In this document: positions 62,301-64,000 of the stretch, in pieces | Numbering within the stretch: the first letter of the stretch is position 1 | How the letters are laid out: every line of letters begins with the position of its first letter | DNA from: Ligula intestinalis | Taxonomy: Eukaryota > Platyhelminthes > Cestoda > Diphyllobothriidea > Diphyllobothriidae | Direction of reading: 5' to 3' | DNA length: 64,000 bases | NCBI GenBank assembly: GCA_036362985.1 | Contig: JAYGXS010000001.1 | Location: forward strand, 73,108,377-73,172,376 | The notes under the pieces: model-generated | What the model was told of the DNA's origin: nothing | What the model saw: the letters and a program-made list of their open reading frames with translations, nothing else | The model's database searches: none | Position numbers and translations under genes: made by a program

Positions 62301-63098
62301 GCGTGTGTGTGACTCGGAAGCTGTTGGCCGCCTTCTCGCACCATTTAGAGTTGGAGTCGCACACATGACAAGCGCACTTTTTGAGTTACTCGGACACTTT
62401 AATAACGATAATGCGAAGTTCCGACGATGGGGTTGGTGTTTATATTTTTTTCTGAGTTGCCTTTTCATCTGTGATTTATCGTCCATACCAAAGTGTCGTC
62501 CTCTTTGCTGAAATCTGATCGAACAATTGGGTAGGGATTTCCTATATGGGCCCCGGCAGATACGGGAACAGGAACCGCCCGTAATTTTGGGGGAGGTTTG
62601 CGCTAAATTCGACGAATAATTAGGGTTACGTTAGGACAAGGGTTGGCTTAATGGTTAGAATTAAAGATATGGTCGTGATTAAAGTTTCCATTAGTGTTAA
62701 GTTACGATTATATTTGCCCGTCCCGTCATTTAACCCGGAGTCACATATTTATATCAGCCTGTCATCTGAATGGTCCTTACAAATAATTCCGATCTCAAAT
62801 TAGTTAGAAATAAAACAATAAAACCGTTTGGGTTTCATGTAACAGTCCAGAGTTTAATTACAATACTTTATTTATGCTAAGTTTACTTTTTCCGACCATC
62901 GACGTGCGACGTTATGTTTCCCTTACCATTCATTTTTCGTCGCTGCGTATTCAGCACTTAACTTTTTGCTGCAGATCCCCTTACGAAGCAGTACTTAAGA
63001 ATCTGCATGGATCCTATATTTGGTTTTCCGCCGTTGGTTCGGTCCAGCTGGTCAACTGCTCAAACTCTTCTTGAGGAGCGAGCTGTGAGAGTCCTTTG
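53100..63098 (+). CDS. RNASEH2A: Ribonuclease H2 catalytic subunit A, spliced gene, C-terminus not resolved
   Basis: Seven exons join in phase (884 nt): 53100-53346, 56090-56161, 57769-57895, 59379-59466, 59549-59686, 59767-59854, 62975-63098. The product removes ribonucleotides and RNA from DNA-RNA hybrids in the nucleus, with subunits B and C. The four catalytic acids are visible: Asp and Glu in [12 protein letters not shown] (exon 1), Asp in VYVDTVG and Asp in [15 protein letters not shown] (exon 5). The GSGYP motif with the ribonucleotide-sensing Tyr is in exon 6. An acidic N-terminal extension of about 70 residues precedes the catalytic core and is longer than in vertebrates. About 50 C-terminal residues are unaccounted for. 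A splice-acceptor-like 'aactgcag' ends one base before the ATG. Confidence 0.94.
53433..53945. mobile_element. Pogo/Tigger-like non-autonomous element with TA target duplication
   Basis: The left end 'cagtagtcgcccacggttaa' and right end (reverse complement 'cagtagtcgtcggctaataa') form terminal inverted repeats of about 25-30 nt with TA on both sides (53431-53432, 53946-53947). The interior near 53650-53720 reads [20 protein letters not shown], resembling the extreme C-terminus of pogo-type transposases. The element is 513 bp and lies in RNASEH2A intron 1. Confidence 0.85.
53948..56089 (+). other. RNASEH2A intron 1, remainder
   Basis: It holds a poly-G run near 54592-54603, unrecognised short frames (54143-54358 and 54932-55478) and a telomere-word repeat (55660-55905). 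No other gene seen. Confidence 0.5.
55660..55905 (+). repeat. Interspersed repeat with degenerate TTAGGG-like words
   Basis: 'gggaacaggaaccgcccgt' is followed by loose 'agggttagggctaag..agattagggtt' words. The same lead occurs at 62567 and in reverse near 59230-59255. Probably one repeat family with a decayed minisatellite inside. Confidence 0.6.
56090..56161 (+). CDS. RNASEH2A: RNASEH2A exon 2
   Basis: Follows 'gcaatttcag' and encodes [20 protein letters not shown], equivalent to the PMVYAICY strand of the family. Donor 'gtttgt' is slightly unusual but GT. Confidence 0.85.
56640..56730 (-). repeat. Solitary PLE terminal unit (decayed hammerhead-like core)
   Basis: On the - strand it reads CTTACGA, then the same stem II as at 7343, GAAAGCTC, and the tail 'ccggtgctcgaaaaccc'. 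The CTGANGA box carries G-to-T at a critical position. No PLE coding sequence was found attached, so it resembles a solo terminal repeat in RNASEH2A intron 2. Confidence 0.6.
57769..57895 (+). CDS. RNASEH2A: RNASEH2A exon 3
   Basis: Follows 'tttggtag' and encodes [17 protein letters not shown], the conserved DSK.L motif with its following helix. It ends at 'gtaggt' after AGC AG. Confidence 0.9.
57896..59378 (+). other. RNASEH2A intron 3
   Basis: A reverse-orientation copy of the telomere-word repeat lies near 59060-59290 (cctaaaccgtagccgtaatc, then 'aaaccctaacc'). No exon or other gene seen. Confidence 0.5.
59379..59466 (+). CDS. RNASEH2A: RNASEH2A exon 4
   Basis: Follows 'gtctcttaag'. [20 protein letters not shown], then DQGVNLKE, matches the family's LN..S...A..LI..ALD.GV.. 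segment. Donor 'gtaggc', phase 0. Confidence 0.9.
59549..59686 (+). CDS. RNASEH2A: RNASEH2A exon 5: two catalytic Asp residues
   Basis: Exactly 46 codons between 'tatttcag' and 'gtaagt'. VYVDTVG and [17 protein letters not shown] carry the third and fourth catalytic acids. Confidence 0.95.
59767..59854 (+). CDS. RNASEH2A: RNASEH2A exon 6
   Basis: Follows 'tttctag' and encodes [10 protein letters not shown] and LGSGYP, the substrate-recognition Tyr. It ends one base into a codon at 'gtggta'. Confidence 0.9.
59855..61679 (+). other. RNASEH2A intron 6, 5' part
   Basis: A near-perfect hairpin with about 20-nt arms and a 4-nt loop sits at 60728-60771 (acttgcagcat / atgctgcaagt). The frames around it are reflections of the palindrome and not genes. 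Confidence 0.5.
61680..62500 (-). mobile_element. Penelope-like element fragment in RNASEH2A intron 6
   Basis: On the - strand [20 protein letters not shown] leads to [20 protein letters not shown] and [18 protein letters not shown]. The remainder of the nuclease lies in another frame ([15 protein letters not shown]), ending near 61850. The terminal unit at 61690-61730 keeps GAAACTTC. It is antisense to RNASEH2A and closest in layout to the copy at 42400-43145. Confidence 0.82.
61699..61729 (-). ncRNA. Diverged hammerhead-like core
   Basis: ATGATGA, then about 16 nt, then GAAACTTC on the - strand. The first box has A in place of the invariant C, and the second box and UC triplet are kept. 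Confidence 0.4.
62550..62780 (+). repeat. Second copy of the telomere-word repeat
   Basis: It shares 'gggaacaggaaccgcccgt' with 55672, followed by 'agggttacgttagg' and similar words. It ends near 'tcatttaacccggagtcac'. Confidence 0.6.
62975..63098 (+). CDS. RNASEH2A: RNASEH2A exon 7
   Basis: Follows 'gctgcag' and encodes [20 protein letters not shown], then [20 protein letters not shown], the conserved FGFP..VR.SW.T segment. The 'ttt g/gtaagt' donor is strong. Without splicing, the next codons are TGG TAA, so a truncated product ending in Trp would result. Confidence 0.9.
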
Positions 63099-64000
63099 GT
63101 AAGTCCCTTCTCTCTCAAGGAACAGTCACGTTTTTTAAGTTTCATCTGCTAGTTGTTCTCGACATCCTTCCCTGTATACGGATTGCTTTTCGTCTATATA
63201 GATCCAGCCATTGCTTTCCCACTTGCGTCAGAAATACAACTGGCAATTGTTTATCATTAAAAGAAACACTACTGGCTGTAAGAAGACATCAAGTCGCAGG
63301 CAGTCTGTTGGCTCAGAGAGTTTGCAAGAGTCAAGGTTTCCTAAAAGAAGGACGATAGTTTGCGCAAACATTTTACCCAATTGACTACGATTCCTCATAT
63401 CCCGACATAAGATCTTGGCAGCTTTCTCCGGCTACGTAAATGTGGTTCAGGCAGTGAGGCTCATTCTGATTGGTTTAATGGAGGCATCAACATTAAAAAT
63501 AAGTTTATGACCTTTTCCCATCTAGCGGAAATGTTATCCCATTGACCTTTGCATTCTTCGGGGACTTTCGTTTGTTTTTTATATCTTTCAGTGTCCAACA
63601 CTCTGTATGTTGGAATACTACTGGCTAGTTTTAATCGTCTGAATTGTAGGTCCGCTAAAGTGCTGCGCAAAAATGCTTTCTATCTCACCACATTCGATTT
63701 TCAGACTGCTGAGCTGTAAATTAAATGTTTTCCTGTATTAAGGCAGCCCACAACATCCAGTATTTTGTCTTGCCATCAGGTTGTATTGCTGATAGTCTAC
63801 CAAACGTGGGACTTTAAGCTTTCTGAGTAACTAGACCCTGATTCCAATCATCGCGAGTTGGGGTTTCGGTTATGACTTTTAAATTGGATCGAACGACCCA
63901 ATAATGAACGTTTGCTCTGCCCTGTACTGTTCTAGCTCCTGTATGACTGTTTTTGCTTCAACCGCCGTCCTGCTTTAGGGAAGATGACGTAGATACGACA
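63099..64000 (+). other. Region after the last certain RNASEH2A exon
   Basis: Presumed intron and possible last exon. Apart from the weak candidate at 63650-63719, nothing recognisable. Confidence 0.4.
63650..63719 (+). CDS. RNASEH2A: Possible last exon of RNASEH2A
   Basis: After 'gaattgtag' a phase-compatible 70-nt stretch (Trp codon completed, then SAKVLRKNAFYLTTFDFQTA) ends at TAA. It does not match the usual C-terminus, so this is only one of several possibilities. The real last exon may lie beyond the window. Confidence 0.2.

Overview
The window is eukaryotic nuclear DNA, most likely from a parasitic flatworm, and I favour a tapeworm with a large, repeat-rich genome. It is not bacterial: coding sequence is split by GT..AG introns (the shortest I can place are 32-46 nt, others run to several kb), and retroelement remnants fill much of the rest. 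The taxonomic call is inference from intron sizes, the mix of Penelope-like elements, LINEs and tRNA-derived SINEs, and protein character. No search was possible.

Two conserved genes can be read exon by exon on the + strand. The first is a GCN5/PCAF (KAT2) histone acetyltransferase: eleven exons from 36451 to 50114 give 880 in-phase codons covering the PCAF N-terminal domain, the GNAT acetyltransferase domain and a C-terminal bromodomain. Its first exon(s) were not found. The second is the catalytic subunit of ribonuclease H2 (RNASEH2A): seven exons from 53100 to 63098 carry all four catalytic acidic residues, with the C-terminal end unresolved. Two weaker gene candidates lie on the - strand: a secreted or membrane protein at about 4570-6504, and an 807-nt open exon at 12745-13551 resembling a receptor ligand-binding (ANF-receptor/PBP1) domain.

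Most of the remaining identifiable sequence is transposon debris. At least nine Penelope-like (PLE) copies or fragments carry a GIY-YIG endonuclease and/or reverse transcriptase (6812-7420, 10390-12395, 18226-19640, 21440-21720, 22130-22700, 34140-35770, 42400-43145, 51880-52400, 61680-62500). Many PLE ends carry a short conserved core, CTGACGA, then about 20 nt, then GAAA-NN-TC, which fits hammerhead ribozymes known from PLE terminal repeats. In three places (6.8-7.4 kb, 9.4-10.2 kb, 18.2-19.6 kb) these ends form facing inverted repeats. LINE remnants lie at 24770-25640 (+), 29770-32110 (-), 33530-33890 (-) and 44190-47900 (+). The last sits in a KAT2 intron and has a piece of a second LINE inserted in it with a target-site duplication. 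DNA-transposon derivatives include two TA-flanked terminal-inverted-repeat elements (49320-49745 and 53433-53945), a Tc1/mariner-like transposase remnant near 16.6-17.3 kb, and an unusual palindrome with arms of about 415 bp at 28829-29756. Three tRNA-derived SINE heads are also present.

The most notable signals are the series of intact-to-decayed hammerhead-like cores tied to PLEs, the fold-back structures they build, the large palindrome at 29 kb, and a KAT2 bromodomain whose usual WPF shelf tryptophan reads as glycine.
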